From Cellulomonas sp. C5510 (GTDB lineage: Bacteria; Actinomycetota; Actinomycetes; Actinomycetales; Cellulomonadaceae): a stretch of DNA of 64,000 nt. Below, in pieces: positions 26,568 to 35,532 of the stretch. A program made the translations under genes and the position numbers. Each line of letters opens with the position of its first letter. The stretch's first letter is position 1. The notes under the pieces were generated by a model. It searched no databases. It was given only the letters and a program-made list of their open reading frames with translations, and was not told where the DNA came from. The stretch is from NCBI RefSeq assembly GCF_019797765.1, contig NZ_CP081862.1:2666001-2730000 (forward strand), read 5' to 3'.

Positions 26568-27884
26568 TCACTGGACGGTGAAGCCCTGGTCATTGCCGTA
26601 CGTCGTGGCCTGCTCCTGCCACGCCGCGAGGCCGTCGGCCAGCGAGGTGTCCGAGACGTAGGCCTGGCCGACCGTGTCGTTGAAGATGCTGTTCGCGTAG
26701 ACCTGGAACGGCAGGTACTGCCAGCCCTCGACGACGTCGGCCGCGGACTGCGAGAGGACCTCGTTGATCTTCTGGCCGCCGAAGTACTCGGACTCCTTGC
26801 CGAGGAACGCGTCCGACTCCAGGTCGGCCGTCGTGGCGGGGAAGCCGCCGGCGTCGATGCGGATCTCGGTGCCCGGTCCGTTCGACAGGTAGGTGAGGAA
26901 GTCGTACGCCAGGTCCTTGCTCGGGCTGGCCTCCATCACCGACAGGGCGCTGCCGCCGTTCTCCGCGGACGCGCTCGCGCCGGCCTCCCACTGCGGCATC
27001 GGCGCCACGCGCCACTGCCCGGAGGCCTGCTCGACGCCCGCCTCGAGGTTGCCCGGCATCCAGGCCCCGATGGTCAGGGACGCGATGGTGCCGTTGCCCA
27101 GGCCCTGGTACCACTCGTCGCTCCAGGACGAGATGGGCGCCAGCAGGTCCTCGTCGATGAGCTGCTGCCACAGGTCGGCGAACTTCTGGCTGCCCGCGTC
27201 GGCGAGGTCGATGGTGACGTCCGTGCCGTCCACCTGGAACGGGTGGCCGCCGGCCTGCCAGATCATCGAGGTGGTGAAGCCGGCGTCGCCGGTGTCGTTG
27301 GCGATGTACACGCTCGGGTCGGCGGCGTGCAGGGCCCGCGCCGCGTCGAGGTACTCGTCCCACGTGGTGGGGACGTCGACGCCGTACTTCTCGAACACCG
27401 TCGTGTTGTAGAACAGCGCCATCGGGCCGGAGTCCATCGGCAGGCCGTAGATCGCGTCGCCCTGGTGGACGGCCGACCACGGGCCGGGGCTGTACGTGCC
27501 CTCCAGGTCGGAGGCGCCCAGGCCGGAGATGTCGGCGAGCGCCCCGCCGATCGCGAACTGCGGCACGGCGTAGTACTCGACCTGCGCGAGGTCGGGGATG
27601 CCGGACCCGGCGGCCACCGCGTTCTGCAGCGCCGTGTACTGGTCGTTGCCGGTGCCGGCGTTGACCACGTCGATCGTCACGTCGGGGTGCTCGTCCATGT
27701 AGGACTCGGCGATCGGCTCGACCGTGTTGTCCCAGGCCCACACGAGCAGCGAGCCGCTCTCGGCGGAGCCGGAGGAGTCGTCGGACGAGCCGCCGCCGGA
27801 GCCCCCGGAGGAGCAGGCCGTCAGGGCCAGGGTCAGGGCGCCGACGACTGCGGCGCCGCGCCAGAGGGTGCGGGGGGTGGACAT
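26568..27884 (-). CDS. Sugar ABC transporter substrate-binding lipoprotein
   Basis: A 438-residue family-1 extracellular solute-binding protein. The signal peptide ends in lipobox LTAC with Cys24, followed by a Ser/Gly/Asp linker. Typical segments are VNAGTGNDQYTALQNAVAAGSGIPDLAQVEYY (start of lobe 1), YGLPMDSGPMALFYNTTVF and PTTWDEYLDAARAL. It captures an oligosaccharide outside the cell. AGAGGA precedes the ATG. Two permease genes lie upstream in the same operon and a GH35 beta-galactosidase downstream, so galactosyl-containing oligosaccharides are plausible substrates. No ATPase is encoded here; a shared MsiK-like ATPase elsewhere is expected. Confidence 0.94.
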   Translation of the reverse strand: MSTPRTLWRGAAVVGALTLALTACSSGGSGGGSSDDSSGSAESGSLLVWAWDNTVEPIAESYMDEHPDVTIDVVNAGTGNDQYTALQNAVAAGSGIPDLAQVEYYAVPQFAIGGALADISGLGASDLEGTYSPGPWSAVHQGDAIYGLPMDSGPMALFYNTTVFEKYGVDVPTTWDEYLDAARALHAADPSVYIANDTGDAGFTTSMIWQAGGHPFQVDGTDVTIDLADAGSQKFADLWQQLIDEDLLAPISSWSDEWYQGLGNGTIASLTIGAWMPGNLEAGVEQASGQWRVAPMPQWEAGASASAENGGSALSVMEASPSKDLAYDFLTYLSNGPGTEIRIDAGGFPATTADLESDAFLGKESEYFGGQKINEVLSQSAADVVEGWQYLPFQVYANSIFNDTVGQAYVSDTSLADGLAAWQEQATTYGNDQGFTVQ

Positions 27885-27954
27885 AGGGGTCCTCTCACTT
27901 CGTTGTCGGAACCGCGGGGGGGGTGGGGTCGGGTGGATCGGGGGACGCCGGTGG

Positions 27955-28893
27955 TCACTCCTTGACGGAGCCGGACGCGAGGCCCGACTGCCAGTACCGC
28001 TGGAGGAACAGGAAGGCCACGACCAGGGGCAGGATGGTCAGGACGGACCCGGTGATCACGAGGTTGAAGATCGCCTCGCCGCCGGCCGTCGCGGCCTGGG
28101 CGTTCCAGGCGTTGAGCCCCACGGTGAGCGGGTACCAGTCGGGGTCCTTGAGCATGATCAGCGGCAGGAAGTAGTTGTTCCAGGTCGCGACCATCGTGAA
28201 GAGCAGCACCGTGACGATGCCGGGGGCGAGCAGGGGCAGGCAGATCTGCGCGAACGTCCGCGCCTCCCCCGCGCCGTCCACCCGGGCCGCCTCGAGCAGC
28301 TCGGTGGGGATCGCCTCGGCCGCGAACGTCCACATGAGGTAGAGCCCGAACGGGGAGATCAGCGACGGGATGATGACGGCCCACGGGGTGTTGGTCAGGC
28401 CCATCCGGCTGAACATGAGGAACGTCGGGACGGCCAGCGCCGTGCCGGGGACCGCGACGGCGCCGATGACGACCGCGAACACCGCGCGCTTGCCGGGGAA
28501 CGTGAACTTGGCCAGGCCGTACCCGCCGAGCACGGCGAGCAGCGTCGCGCCGCCGGCGCCCGCCACGACGTACAGCAGCGTGTTGGCGAGCCAGCGCACG
28601 AAGATGCCGTCGTCGTAGGTCAGCGTGTCGGCGACGTTCTGGACCAGGTGGAGGCTCCCCGAGAACCACAGGCCGAACGACGTGAACAGGTCGCCCTGGG
28701 ACTTGGTCGCGTTGATGAGCAGCCAGGCGAGCGGGACCAGGCTGTACAGGCACACCAGGGCGGTGAGCACCGTCAGCAGGCCGCTGCGGCGGGGCCGGTC
28801 GACGCTGTGCCGCCGCGGGGTGCGCAGGCGGGGGCCGCGGCCGGGCCGGGCGGGCCGGGCGGCGGGCGTGGTGGCCGGTGCGGTCGTGGTCAT
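27955..28893 (-). CDS. Carbohydrate ABC transporter permease (MalG type)
   Basis: A 312-residue inner-membrane protein with six helices. The EAA loop reads EAARVDGAGEARTFAQICLPLLAPG, the docking site for the ATPase. ATG 28893 follows the upstream permease stop by five bases; a GTG at 28902 would give a GTGA overlap and cannot be excluded. It pairs with the MalF-type permease encoded just upstream to form the transmembrane channel of the sugar importer. Confidence 0.93.
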   Translation of the reverse strand: MTTTAPATTPAARPARPGRGPRLRTPRRHSVDRPRRSGLLTVLTALVCLYSLVPLAWLLINATKSQGDLFTSFGLWFSGSLHLVQNVADTLTYDDGIFVRWLANTLLYVVAGAGGATLLAVLGGYGLAKFTFPGKRAVFAVVIGAVAVPGTALAVPTFLMFSRMGLTNTPWAVIIPSLISPFGLYLMWTFAAEAIPTELLEAARVDGAGEARTFAQICLPLLAPGIVTVLLFTMVATWNNYFLPLIMLKDPDWYPLTVGLNAWNAQAATAGGEAIFNLVITGSVLTILPLVVAFLFLQRYWQSGLASGSVKE

Positions 28894-28898
28894 CGTCC

Positions 28899-29828
28899 TC
28901 ACGCCCCCTTCCGCATGCCGCGGAGCTGGACGACGTAGGCGATGACCATCGTGATGACGCCCATGATGATCGCGACGGTCGCCGAGTAGTTGTACTGCTG
29001 GCCGGAGAACGACAGCGAGTAGGCGTACAGGTTCGGGGTGAAGTGCGTCGTGATCGCGTTCGGGGCGAGCTTCTGGAGGATGCTCGGCTCGTTGAAGAGC
29101 TGGAACGACCCGATGATCGAGAAGATCGTCGCGATGACGAGCGCGCCGCGGATCGCGGGGAGCTTGATCGCGGTGACGACCCGCCACTGGCCGGCGCCGT
29201 CGATCTCCGCCGCCTCGTACAGCGACCGCGGCACGACGCGCAGCGCCGAGTAGAAGATCAGCATGTTGTAGCCCACGAACTCCCAGGTCACGATGTTGCC
29301 GATCGACGCGAGCACCAGGTCGGGCGACAGAGGGTTCGGCAGCGAGATCCCGAGCGCGTCGTTGAGGTTGCCGACCAGGCCGAAGCGGGTGCCGTACATG
29401 AAGCCCCACATGAGGGTCGCGACGACCGCGGGCACGGCGTACGGCAGGAAGATCGAGATCCGGAAGAACGACGTGCCGTACAGCCGCCCGGAGTCGATCG
29501 CGAGCGCGACCAGGAGCGCGATGCCGAGCATGATCGGCACCTGCACCGCGAGGAACAGCGACACCCGGCCGAACGCCGACCAGAACTGCGGGTCGGCGAA
29601 CGCACGCCGGTAGTTCTCCAGCCCGACGAACGCGTTGCCGCCGACGAGCTGCTGCCGGAACAGGCTGAGGTACAGCGAGTAGGCGATCGGCGCGAGGAAC
29701 ACGAGGGCGAACACGGCCATGAACGGGCCGACGAAGCCCCACCCGGTCCACCGTCCGCGCCGGACGGGCCGCCGCCGGGCAGCGCGGGCGGGTGCCGCGG
29801 CGGCGGGGAGGGGGACGGTCTGCGTCAC
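28899..29828 (-). CDS. Carbohydrate ABC transporter permease (MalF type)
   Basis: A 309-residue membrane protein with six helices after a basic N-terminus. The EAA loop reads EAAEIDGAGQWRVVTAIKLPAIRG. GTG 29828 is preceded by AAGGAG eight bases away. It is the first gene of the operon and its promoter faces three palindromes related to the divergent LacI gene, so transcription is probably repressed until sugar is present. Its partner permease follows within six bases. Confidence 0.93.
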   Translation of the reverse strand: MTQTVPLPAAAAPARAARRRPVRRGRWTGWGFVGPFMAVFALVFLAPIAYSLYLSLFRQQLVGGNAFVGLENYRRAFADPQFWSAFGRVSLFLAVQVPIMLGIALLVALAIDSGRLYGTSFFRISIFLPYAVPAVVATLMWGFMYGTRFGLVGNLNDALGISLPNPLSPDLVLASIGNIVTWEFVGYNMLIFYSALRVVPRSLYEAAEIDGAGQWRVVTAIKLPAIRGALVIATIFSIIGSFQLFNEPSILQKLAPNAITTHFTPNLYAYSLSFSGQQYNYSATVAIIMGVITMVIAYVVQLRGMRKGA

Positions 29829-29872
29829 TGCGAGCCACTCCTTCGGGGTCGTCGCCCGGGCCGGTGTCGTCG

Positions 29873-29890
29873 GATGTTGACGTCAACATC
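29873..29890. promoter_or_regulatory. LacI-type operator 1
   Basis: GATGTTGACGTCAACATC, a perfect 18-bp palindrome with central CG, 45 bp upstream of the permease start. Its position fits repression of the sugar-transport operon. Confidence 0.75.
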
Positions 29891-29963
29891 GGCGGGGCGG
29901 ACGTCACGCTGCCACGGCGGACGACCGCGTGTCAACGCGTCGGCGCCCGCTGGCAGGTCACAA

Positions 29964-29981
29964 GATGGTGACGTCACCATC
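29964..29981. promoter_or_regulatory. LacI-type operator 2
   Basis: GATGGTGACGTCACCATC, a perfect 18-bp palindrome differing from operator 1 only at one symmetric position, about midway between the divergent genes. Its centre is 91 bp from operator 1. Confidence 0.75.
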
Positions 29982-30087
29982 CGCGTCGTCCCGCGGACAG
30001 GTGCAGGCGGAGAGCGCGCGTCGGCGCTCCGACGGCGTCCCCGGGGCGGCGACGTCGTGCGCCGCCGGTCGCGGGCGCGGTGCCGCA

Positions 30088-30105
30088 GATGGTGACGTCA
30101 CCACG
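30088..30105. promoter_or_regulatory. LacI-type operator 3 (autoregulatory)
   Basis: A 14-bp perfect core TGGTGACGTCACCA (30090-30103) with GA on the left, matching operator 2. It lies immediately before the lacI -10 element, so binding should block lacI transcription. Confidence 0.72.
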
Positions 30106-30108
30106 GCC

Positions 30109-30114
30109 TATGAT
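30109..30114 (+). promoter_or_regulatory. -10 element of a probable leaderless lacI promoter
   Basis: TATGAT at 30109-30114 ends seven bases before the ATG at 30122. Transcription would begin at or next to the start codon, giving a leaderless mRNA, common in actinobacteria. No clear -35 box is seen; operator 3 fills that spacer. Confidence 0.5.
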
Positions 30115-30121
30115 CAGCGCC

Positions 30122-31165
30122 ATGACGTCCGAGACCGCCGACGCGCCGCTCGCCGCGCGCGCACGCCCCGGACCGTCCATCGCCGACGTCGCGCAGCTCG
30201 CCGGGGTCTCGTCCCAGACGGTGTCGCGGGTGTCCACGGGCGCCGACAACGTCCGCCCCGCGACGCGCGACCGGGTGCTCGCCGCGATGGACGAGCTCGG
30301 CTACTCCCCGAACCACGCGGCGCGCGCCCTGCGCTACGGCTCGTTCGGCACGATCGGCCTGATCGCGCACCGCCTCGCCCGTACCGGCGAGTCCCGCACG
30401 GTCGAGGCGGTCGTCGAGGCCGCCCGCGCCGAGGGCTACACCGTGAGCCTGGTCGACATCCGCACCCCGGGCTCGGACGACGTCACGGACGCGGTGGCGC
30501 GCCTGTCGCACCAGTCCATCGACGGCCTCGTCATCATCCGGGCCGAGACCGCCACGCCCGTCACGCTGGCCCTGCCGCCGCGGCTGCCCGTCGTCGTGTC
30601 CGACTCCCGGTTCGTCGGGCACCACCCCGCGGTCGGCGCCGACCAGGTGACCGGCACCCACCTGGCCGTGCAGCACCTGCTGGATCTGGGCCACCGCACC
30701 GTGCACCACGTGGCAGGGCCTGACGACTCCGCGCCGGCCGAGGTGCGCGTGGCCGCGTGGCGCGAGCACCTCGTCGGCACGGGCCGCCCTGTCCCCGAGC
30801 CGCTGCGCGGCGACTGGTCGGCGCGCTCCGGCTACGAGGCGGGCCGGCGGCTCGCGGCCGACCCGGACGCCACCGCCGTGTTCTGCGCGAACGACGAGAT
30901 GGCCGCGGGCGTGCTGCGCGCGCTCGCCGAGAGCGGCCGCCGGGTGCCGGACGACGTCTCCGTGGTCGGGTTCGACGACATCCCGCTCGCCGAGTACCTG
31001 TGGCCGCCGCTGACCACCGTGCAGCAGGACTTCCACCTCATCGGCGAGCGGCTCATGGAGCTGCTGCTGCGGCAGATCCGTGAGCGCACGCCGCTGGAGG
31101 ACAGCCGCGTGGTGGTGCCCACCCGCCTGGTCGTGCGCGCGAGCACCGCCCCGCCGCGGTCCTGA
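30122..31165 (+). CDS. LacI family transcriptional regulator
   Basis: A 347-residue regulator. The HTH and hinge (about 18-75) read SIADVAQLAGVSSQTVSRV and SPNHAARALRYGSFGTIGLI; the periplasmic-binding-like effector domain has the segment GLVIIRAET and the conserved SVVGFDDIPLAEYLWPPLTTVQQ near the end. It faces a sugar ABC importer and GH35 beta-galactosidase, with three palindromic sites between, so it is probably their sugar-responsive repressor and autoregulates. The ATG at 30122 agrees with the -10 position. The same-strand downstream gap to the convergent Usp gene is only 6 bp. Confidence 0.93.
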   Translation: MTSETADAPLAARARPGPSIADVAQLAGVSSQTVSRVSTGADNVRPATRDRVLAAMDELGYSPNHAARALRYGSFGTIGLIAHRLARTGESRTVEAVVEAARAEGYTVSLVDIRTPGSDDVTDAVARLSHQSIDGLVIIRAETATPVTLALPPRLPVVVSDSRFVGHHPAVGADQVTGTHLAVQHLLDLGHRTVHHVAGPDDSAPAEVRVAAWREHLVGTGRPVPEPLRGDWSARSGYEAGRRLAADPDATAVFCANDEMAAGVLRALAESGRRVPDDVSVVGFDDIPLAEYLWPPLTTVQQDFHLIGERLMELLLRQIRERTPLEDSRVVVPTRLVVRASTAPPRS

Positions 31166-31171
31166 CGACGC

Positions 31172-32107
31172 TCAGCCCCCGGCGCCGCCGATGGCCCCCG
31201 CGTGCGCCGCAGCCGCCTCCTCCACGGCCCGCACCCCGCGGGTCACGAGCACCGGGCAGTGCGCGCGGTGCACCACCGAGCGGCTCGTCGAGCCCAGCAC
31301 AAGGCTCGTGAACCCGCCACGCCCGCGCGTCCCCACGACCACCAGGGCCGCGTGCCGCGACCGGCGCACCAGCACGTCCGCCGCGCGGCCCTCCGCCAGG
31401 TCGCACGTCACCGTGACGTCGTGCCGGGACGACGCCCACGACCGCGCCCGGTCGAGCACCCGCTCCGCCTCCGCCAGGGCGACCTCGCCCGGAGACTGCC
31501 GCGGGTAGGCCAGCGCCCAGTAGGACATCGCCGTGGTCTCCGACGTCGGCGTCCACGCCGTCAGCACCACCACCTCGGCGCCGTGCACCCGCGCCGCGTC
31601 GCACGCCGCCTCGAGCGCCCCGAACCCGCCCGGCGACGCGTCGAACCCGACGACCACGGGCTCGCCCCCGATGCCGGCGCGCACCCCGTCCGGCACCACG
31701 ACCACCGCGCACACCGCGTGGTGCAGCACGCCGGACGTGACCGACCCGATGAGGGCACCGGCCGACCGCCCCGCTCCGTGGCGGCCGAGGACCACCGCCC
31801 GGGCACCGGTCGCGCGCTCCACGAGCACCGCGGCCGGCGGGCCGTGCAGCACCGTCCCCCGCGCGTCCAGCCCGGGCGCGGCATCCCGCGCGAGGGCCAC
31901 GCCCTCGTCGGCGACCTCCTGGACCTGCGCCAGCACCTGCCGACCCAGCCACGAGTCGCCCGCCCCGCCGCCCTCCTGGCCGGCGAAGCCCCAGACGTGC
32001 ACCACGTCGAGCGTCCACCCGCGCCGTGCCGCCTCGGACGCGGCCCACCGGACCGCCGCGGCGGACTCGCCGGACGTGTCGTACCCGACGACGATCCTGT
32101 CCTCCAC
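31172..32107 (-). CDS. Universal stress protein, tandem UspA domains
   Basis: A 311-residue protein with two Usp domains (about 1-145 and 155-300). Each begins with a hydrophobic strand ending in a conserved Asp (VVGYDTSGES, VVGFDASPGG) and ends with a nucleotide-binding GxxG-x9-GS/T pattern (GRHGAGRSAGALIGSVT, then GTRGRGGFTSLVLGSTS), so both domains probably bind ATP. Tandem Usps of this kind are common in actinobacteria under hypoxia or stationary-phase control. It is convergent with lacI and preceded by a hairpin at 32162-32185. Confidence 0.92.
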   Translation of the reverse strand: MEDRIVVGYDTSGESAAAVRWAASEAARRGWTLDVVHVWGFAGQEGGGAGDSWLGRQVLAQVQEVADEGVALARDAAPGLDARGTVLHGPPAAVLVERATGARAVVLGRHGAGRSAGALIGSVTSGVLHHAVCAVVVVPDGVRAGIGGEPVVVGFDASPGGFGALEAACDAARVHGAEVVVLTAWTPTSETTAMSYWALAYPRQSPGEVALAEAERVLDRARSWASSRHDVTVTCDLAEGRAADVLVRRSRHAALVVVGTRGRGGFTSLVLGSTSRSVVHRAHCPVLVTRGVRAVEEAAAAHAGAIGGAGG

Positions 32108-32161
32108 CTGGCACCTCCCGCTGCCGATGCGTGCCTCCAGCGTCTCTCCGGAGCGGGGCGC

Positions 32162-32185
32162 GCACCAGGGGCGAGAGTCCCTGGT
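32162..32185 (-). terminator. Putative terminator of the M15 peptidase gene
   Basis: CACCAGGG (32162-32169) pairs with CCCTGGTG (32178-32185) around an eight-base loop, immediately after the leftward peptidase gene and before the Usp gene. Confidence 0.5.
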
Positions 32186-32191
32186 GGCACG

Positions 32192-33085
32192 TCAGCGACC
32201 GGTGGTCGAGAAGTGCTGGTAGTCCGCCGGCGAGACCCAGTCCCCGCCCCACTGCCAGCCGTGCGCGGCGAACGCCCGCACCACCGCGTCACCGGCGTGC
32301 ACGACACCCGGGACGTCCGGGCGGGACGCGAACGGCTCGCCCTCCGGCGGCAGCACCAGCGCACCGCGCACGTACGGGTTCTCCACCGGGTTGAGGTCGA
32401 TCGCCCGGCCGTAGGCGTGCTCCGACCAGCCGGTGCCGCGGCTGATCGGCCGGCAGTTGAACGCCGACGTGTTGTCCGCCGCCATCGAGGCGTCGTCGCT
32501 GCCGCCGAAGTCGTCCACCAGCCGCATCGACCGCACCGGGTACCCGAGCGCGAACAGCTCGCCGAACACCGCGACGACGGAGTCGGCGACGTCGGCGTGC
32601 ACCACCAGCTCCCCCGTCGCGGCCCCGCCGTCGAACGTCCGGTGCGTGACCGTGACGTAGCGCAGGTCCGCCAGCGGAACCGGACAGCCGTCGCGCCACG
32701 ACGCCGACATCCGCTCGGCCAGGTCGGGGGTGATCGGCGAGACCGTGCCCGCGAAGCCGGCGGCGAGGGCGTCCGGCTCGACGGCGCCGACGTCGGCCCA
32801 CGGGACCTCGGGAGCGGTGACGGGCGGCGGCGTCGCGTCCCGCGCGTCTGCGACCGTGGCGTCCGGCGTGGCGGTGTGGGCCGTCGCGGGGCCGGACGTC
32901 GCGGATGGTGCCGCCGCGTCCCCCGCGACGGGTGGTCCCGGCGCGGCGGACACCGCGTCGCGGGCGCCCTCCGGCGGACCGCACGCCGACGCCGCCAGCA
33001 CCGTCGCGAGCACACCGGCGACCGCGACGGCCGTGGTCCTCCCCCGCCGCCCCGGTCCGCCCTGCGCCGCGCCCCCCGACCGCAC
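32192..33085 (-). CDS. M15-family D-Ala-D-Ala carboxypeptidase-like lipoprotein
   Basis: A 297-residue secreted protein. From GTG 33085 the signal peptide ends in LAASAC with Cys35, followed by an Ala/Pro/Thr-rich linker to about residue 95. The catalytic domain has the M15 metal motif SEHAYGRAIDLNP (SxHxxGxAxD) and the terminal ...GDW...DYQHFS motif with the second His, as in extensin-like / VanY-like peptidases that cut peptidoglycan stem peptides. Upstream in-frame codons are Arg/Pro-rich without similarity and overlap the divergent xylanase gene. It is divergent from that gene, 161 bp apart. Confidence 0.85.
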   Translation of the reverse strand: MRSGGAAQGGPGRRGRTTAVAVAGVLATVLAASACGPPEGARDAVSAAPGPPVAGDAAAPSATSGPATAHTATPDATVADARDATPPPVTAPEVPWADVGAVEPDALAAGFAGTVSPITPDLAERMSASWRDGCPVPLADLRYVTVTHRTFDGGAATGELVVHADVADSVVAVFGELFALGYPVRSMRLVDDFGGSDDASMAADNTSAFNCRPISRGTGWSEHAYGRAIDLNPVENPYVRGALVLPPEGEPFASRPDVPGVVHAGDAVVRAFAAHGWQWGGDWVSPADYQHFSTTGR

Positions 33086-33246
33086 CCGGCCAGCGTACGC
33101 ACCGGCCCCGGCAGGCGGTGGCCGGGCTGCGACGGTCGTGACGCCCGTTGCCCGCGCGGGGCAGCGACATCCGGCGGCCGCTGGCGGCACTGCCCGGGGC
33201 GTGCCTACCGTGGCACCTCCCGAACCCCGACCCGGAGGACGACCGC

Positions 33247-34914
33247 GTGCGACGTCCCGCCCTGCTGCTCGGCACCGGCGCCGTCGTCCTCGCTCTCGTC
33301 CTGGTCCTCGCGATCGTGCTGACCCAGCGTGACGAGCCCGCGGCCGACCCCGCGCCCACTGAGGCGCCGTCCTCCGTGCCGGCAGCCTCCGCACCGCCGG
33401 CCGACGCGCTGACCACCGTCCTGAGCAGCGGGTTCGACGAGGGCGACGACGGCTGGGAGGCGCTCGGCGACGGTGTGCAGGTCTCGACCGCGGACGACCC
33501 GACCCGCTCGGGCGCGGGCAGCCTGCTCGTCACCGGCCGCCAGGAGCCGTGGCACGGCGCGGCCGTGGACGTCTCGGGGCTGCTCGCCCGCGGCCAGGTG
33601 CACACGGTGTCCGCGTGGGTTCGGCTCGGAGCCGACGGGGGCGTCGAGGGCGGCGAGGGCGGCGCGGCCGGCGACGCCGAGGTGCAGCTCACCCTCGAGC
33701 GCGACGGCGCCGAGCCGGTCTACGTGCACGCCGCGCGCGGCACCGTCGGCCCGGACGAGTGGGTGCACCTCACCGGCACCGCGCAGGTCCCTCAGGGCGA
33801 CGGCGAGTGGCGGCTCTACGCCGAGACGACCGCGTCCCTGGCGGACCTGCGCCTGGACGACGTCGCCGTGCAGCGGCCCGCTCCCCCGGTCCAGGAGGAC
33901 GTGCCGGCGCTGCGCGACGTCGCGGACGTGCCGATCGGGATGGCGGTCGGCCCGCAGGACCTCACCGGCCGGCCCGCCGAGCTGCTGCTGCGGCACGCCG
34001 ACCAGATCACCCCGGAGAACGCCCTGAAGCCCGCGGTGGTGCAGCCGCGGGAGGGCGAGCTCGACTTCGGCCCCGCGGACGCCGTGCTGGACGTCGCCGT
34101 CGAGCACGGCCTCACCGTCCACGGGCACACCCTCGTGTGGCACCGCTCGACGCCGGACTGGTTCTTCGAGGACGCCGACGGCCGGCCGCTGACCTCCGCC
34201 CCGGAGGACCAGGCCCTGCTGCTCGACCGGCTGCGGACCCACACGCAGGCGATCGCCGCCCACCTGGCCGAGCGCTACGGCGCGGACAACCCGGTGACCT
34301 CGTGGGACGTGGTCAACGAGGCTCTCGACCCGGAGCAGCCCGACGGCCTGCGCCACAGCCGGTGGTACGAGATCCTCGGACCGGACTACGTCGCCGAGGC
34401 GTTCCGCATCGCCCGCGACGCGTTCGGCCCCGACGTCGCGCTGTACCTCAACGACTACGACACCGACGCCCCCGGCCGGCGCCGCGCGCTCGTCCGCCTG
34501 GTCGCCGACCTCCAGGCGCAGGGCGTCCCCGTCGACGGCGTCGGCCACCAGATGCACGCGAGCCTCACCACCGACGTCGACCAGGTCGCGGCCACGTTCG
34601 ACGCCGTCGGCGCTCTCGGCGTGCAGCAGGCGGTCACCGAGCTCGACGTCGCGATCTCCGGGCGCGACGAGCACCTCGACAGCACCCCGTCGGACCGCCT
34701 GGAGCGCCAGGGCGAGCAGGTCGAGGCCCTGGTCGCGACCGCCCGGTCCCGCGGCGTCGCGTCGATCACCGTGTGGGGCGTGTACGACACGCGGTCGTGG
34801 CTGCGCACCTGGCCGGAGGACCGGCCCTTCGAGGCGCCGCTGCTGTTCGACGACGACCTCCAGGCGAAGCCGGCGTTCTGGGGCTTCGTCCGGGGGCTCG
34901 GCGGGGGCGGGTAG
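33247..34914 (+). CDS. Endo-1,4-beta-xylanase, GH10 with N-terminal carbohydrate-binding module
   Basis: A 555-residue enzyme. GTG 33247 has GGAGG ten bases upstream and starts a signal anchor or signal peptide (VRRPALLLGTGAVVLALVLVLAIV). An acidic Pro/Ala linker leads to a CBM22/CBM4_9-like domain at about 55-205 (FDEGDDGWEALG, GRQEPWHGAAVDVSGLL). The GH10 barrel spans about 215-550: ITPENALKPAVVQP, VHGHTLVWH, acid/base Glu358 in WDVVNEAL, and nucleophile Glu465 in TELDVAI. It cleaves xylan backbones outside the cell. It lacks a C-terminal cellulose-binding domain or dockerin. No CelR-type operator is seen upstream. Confidence 0.95.
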   Translation: MRRPALLLGTGAVVLALVLVLAIVLTQRDEPAADPAPTEAPSSVPAASAPPADALTTVLSSGFDEGDDGWEALGDGVQVSTADDPTRSGAGSLLVTGRQEPWHGAAVDVSGLLARGQVHTVSAWVRLGADGGVEGGEGGAAGDAEVQLTLERDGAEPVYVHAARGTVGPDEWVHLTGTAQVPQGDGEWRLYAETTASLADLRLDDVAVQRPAPPVQEDVPALRDVADVPIGMAVGPQDLTGRPAELLLRHADQITPENALKPAVVQPREGELDFGPADAVLDVAVEHGLTVHGHTLVWHRSTPDWFFEDADGRPLTSAPEDQALLLDRLRTHTQAIAAHLAERYGADNPVTSWDVVNEALDPEQPDGLRHSRWYEILGPDYVAEAFRIARDAFGPDVALYLNDYDTDAPGRRRALVRLVADLQAQGVPVDGVGHQMHASLTTDVDQVAATFDAVGALGVQQAVTELDVAISGRDEHLDSTPSDRLERQGEQVEALVATARSRGVASITVWGVYDTRSWLRTWPEDRPFEAPLLFDDDLQAKPAFWGFVRGLGGGG

Positions 34915-34959
34915 GACGGAGGCACCTCTCGTCGGGAGCAGGACCCACCACGCGCGGTG

Positions 34960-35526
34960 TCAGAGGCCGCGCGTGACCCCGACCTCCGACACGACGGTGG
35001 CGAGCACGGTCGACAGCACGATCCACACGGCGAGGTCGATCGCGACCGGCTGCGAGAGGACGCTCGGCCGCCACGCGTCAGGCTCCCCCGCGGCCTTCCA
35101 GGCACGGTGATCCCGCCCCTCGAAGAGCTGCCGGAACCCGACGACGATCGACCATGACGCCGCGACCGTGGCCGCTCGGAGGGCGACGACCCCGGCGGCA
35201 GGCTCACCCGTCGCCCACGTCAGCCCGACCCCCGCCAGCGTGACGACGAAACCAGCAACCGCCCCGAGGGGCGCCACCGCGCCGATCACCCCGTGCCGCA
35301 GGCCCATGTCCGGCGTGGGAGAGATGGCGCGGCGGACCACCTCCCTGCTCCGGTCGCGACGGGTCTCTCCGGCGAACCTGATCCCCATGAAAGTCCACAA
35401 CGCGCACAGAGGCACGGCATAGAAGCCTGCGAGGAGACGCCGCGGAAGACCCTCTTCGCGGGCCCCCTGGCCTCGCCTCGAGCCGGCTCCGCCCGCCACG
35501 GCTCTGCTGCCCCTGATCGACCTCAT
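34960..35526 (-). CDS. Small membrane protein, candidate Rhs immunity protein 2
   Basis: A 188-residue protein with about four membrane helices and no known motif. It is a clear paralog of the product of the upstream gene (35533-36099): both have a basic start, an early hydrophobic segment FYAVPLCALW / VFVLTPVCSI, a polar loop, two central helices, then AGEPDAWRPSVLSQPVAID versus AGRPDTWTFRTWSQPRTAD and a last helix. The ATG lies six bases after that gene's stop. Position directly downstream of an Rhs C-terminal domain suggests an immunity role; that is an inference from gene order only. Confidence 0.6.
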   Translation of the reverse strand: MRSIRGSRAVAGGAGSRRGQGAREEGLPRRLLAGFYAVPLCALWTFMGIRFAGETRRDRSREVVRRAISPTPDMGLRHGVIGAVAPLGAVAGFVVTLAGVGLTWATGEPAAGVVALRAATVAASWSIVVGFRQLFEGRDHRAWKAAGEPDAWRPSVLSQPVAIDLAVWIVLSTVLATVVSEVGVTRGL

Positions 35527-35532
35527 CTCCCG

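Noticed and set aside
24771..27965. A 1,064-codon open frame opposite GH35 and the binding protein
   Set aside because: No domain and shadow-type composition; both genes beneath it have full family motifs and ribosome binding sites.
27955..29907. One fused 650-residue permease across the two ABC permease genes
   Set aside because: The extension is in a shadow frame. The upstream permease lies in another frame with its own start and EAA motif.
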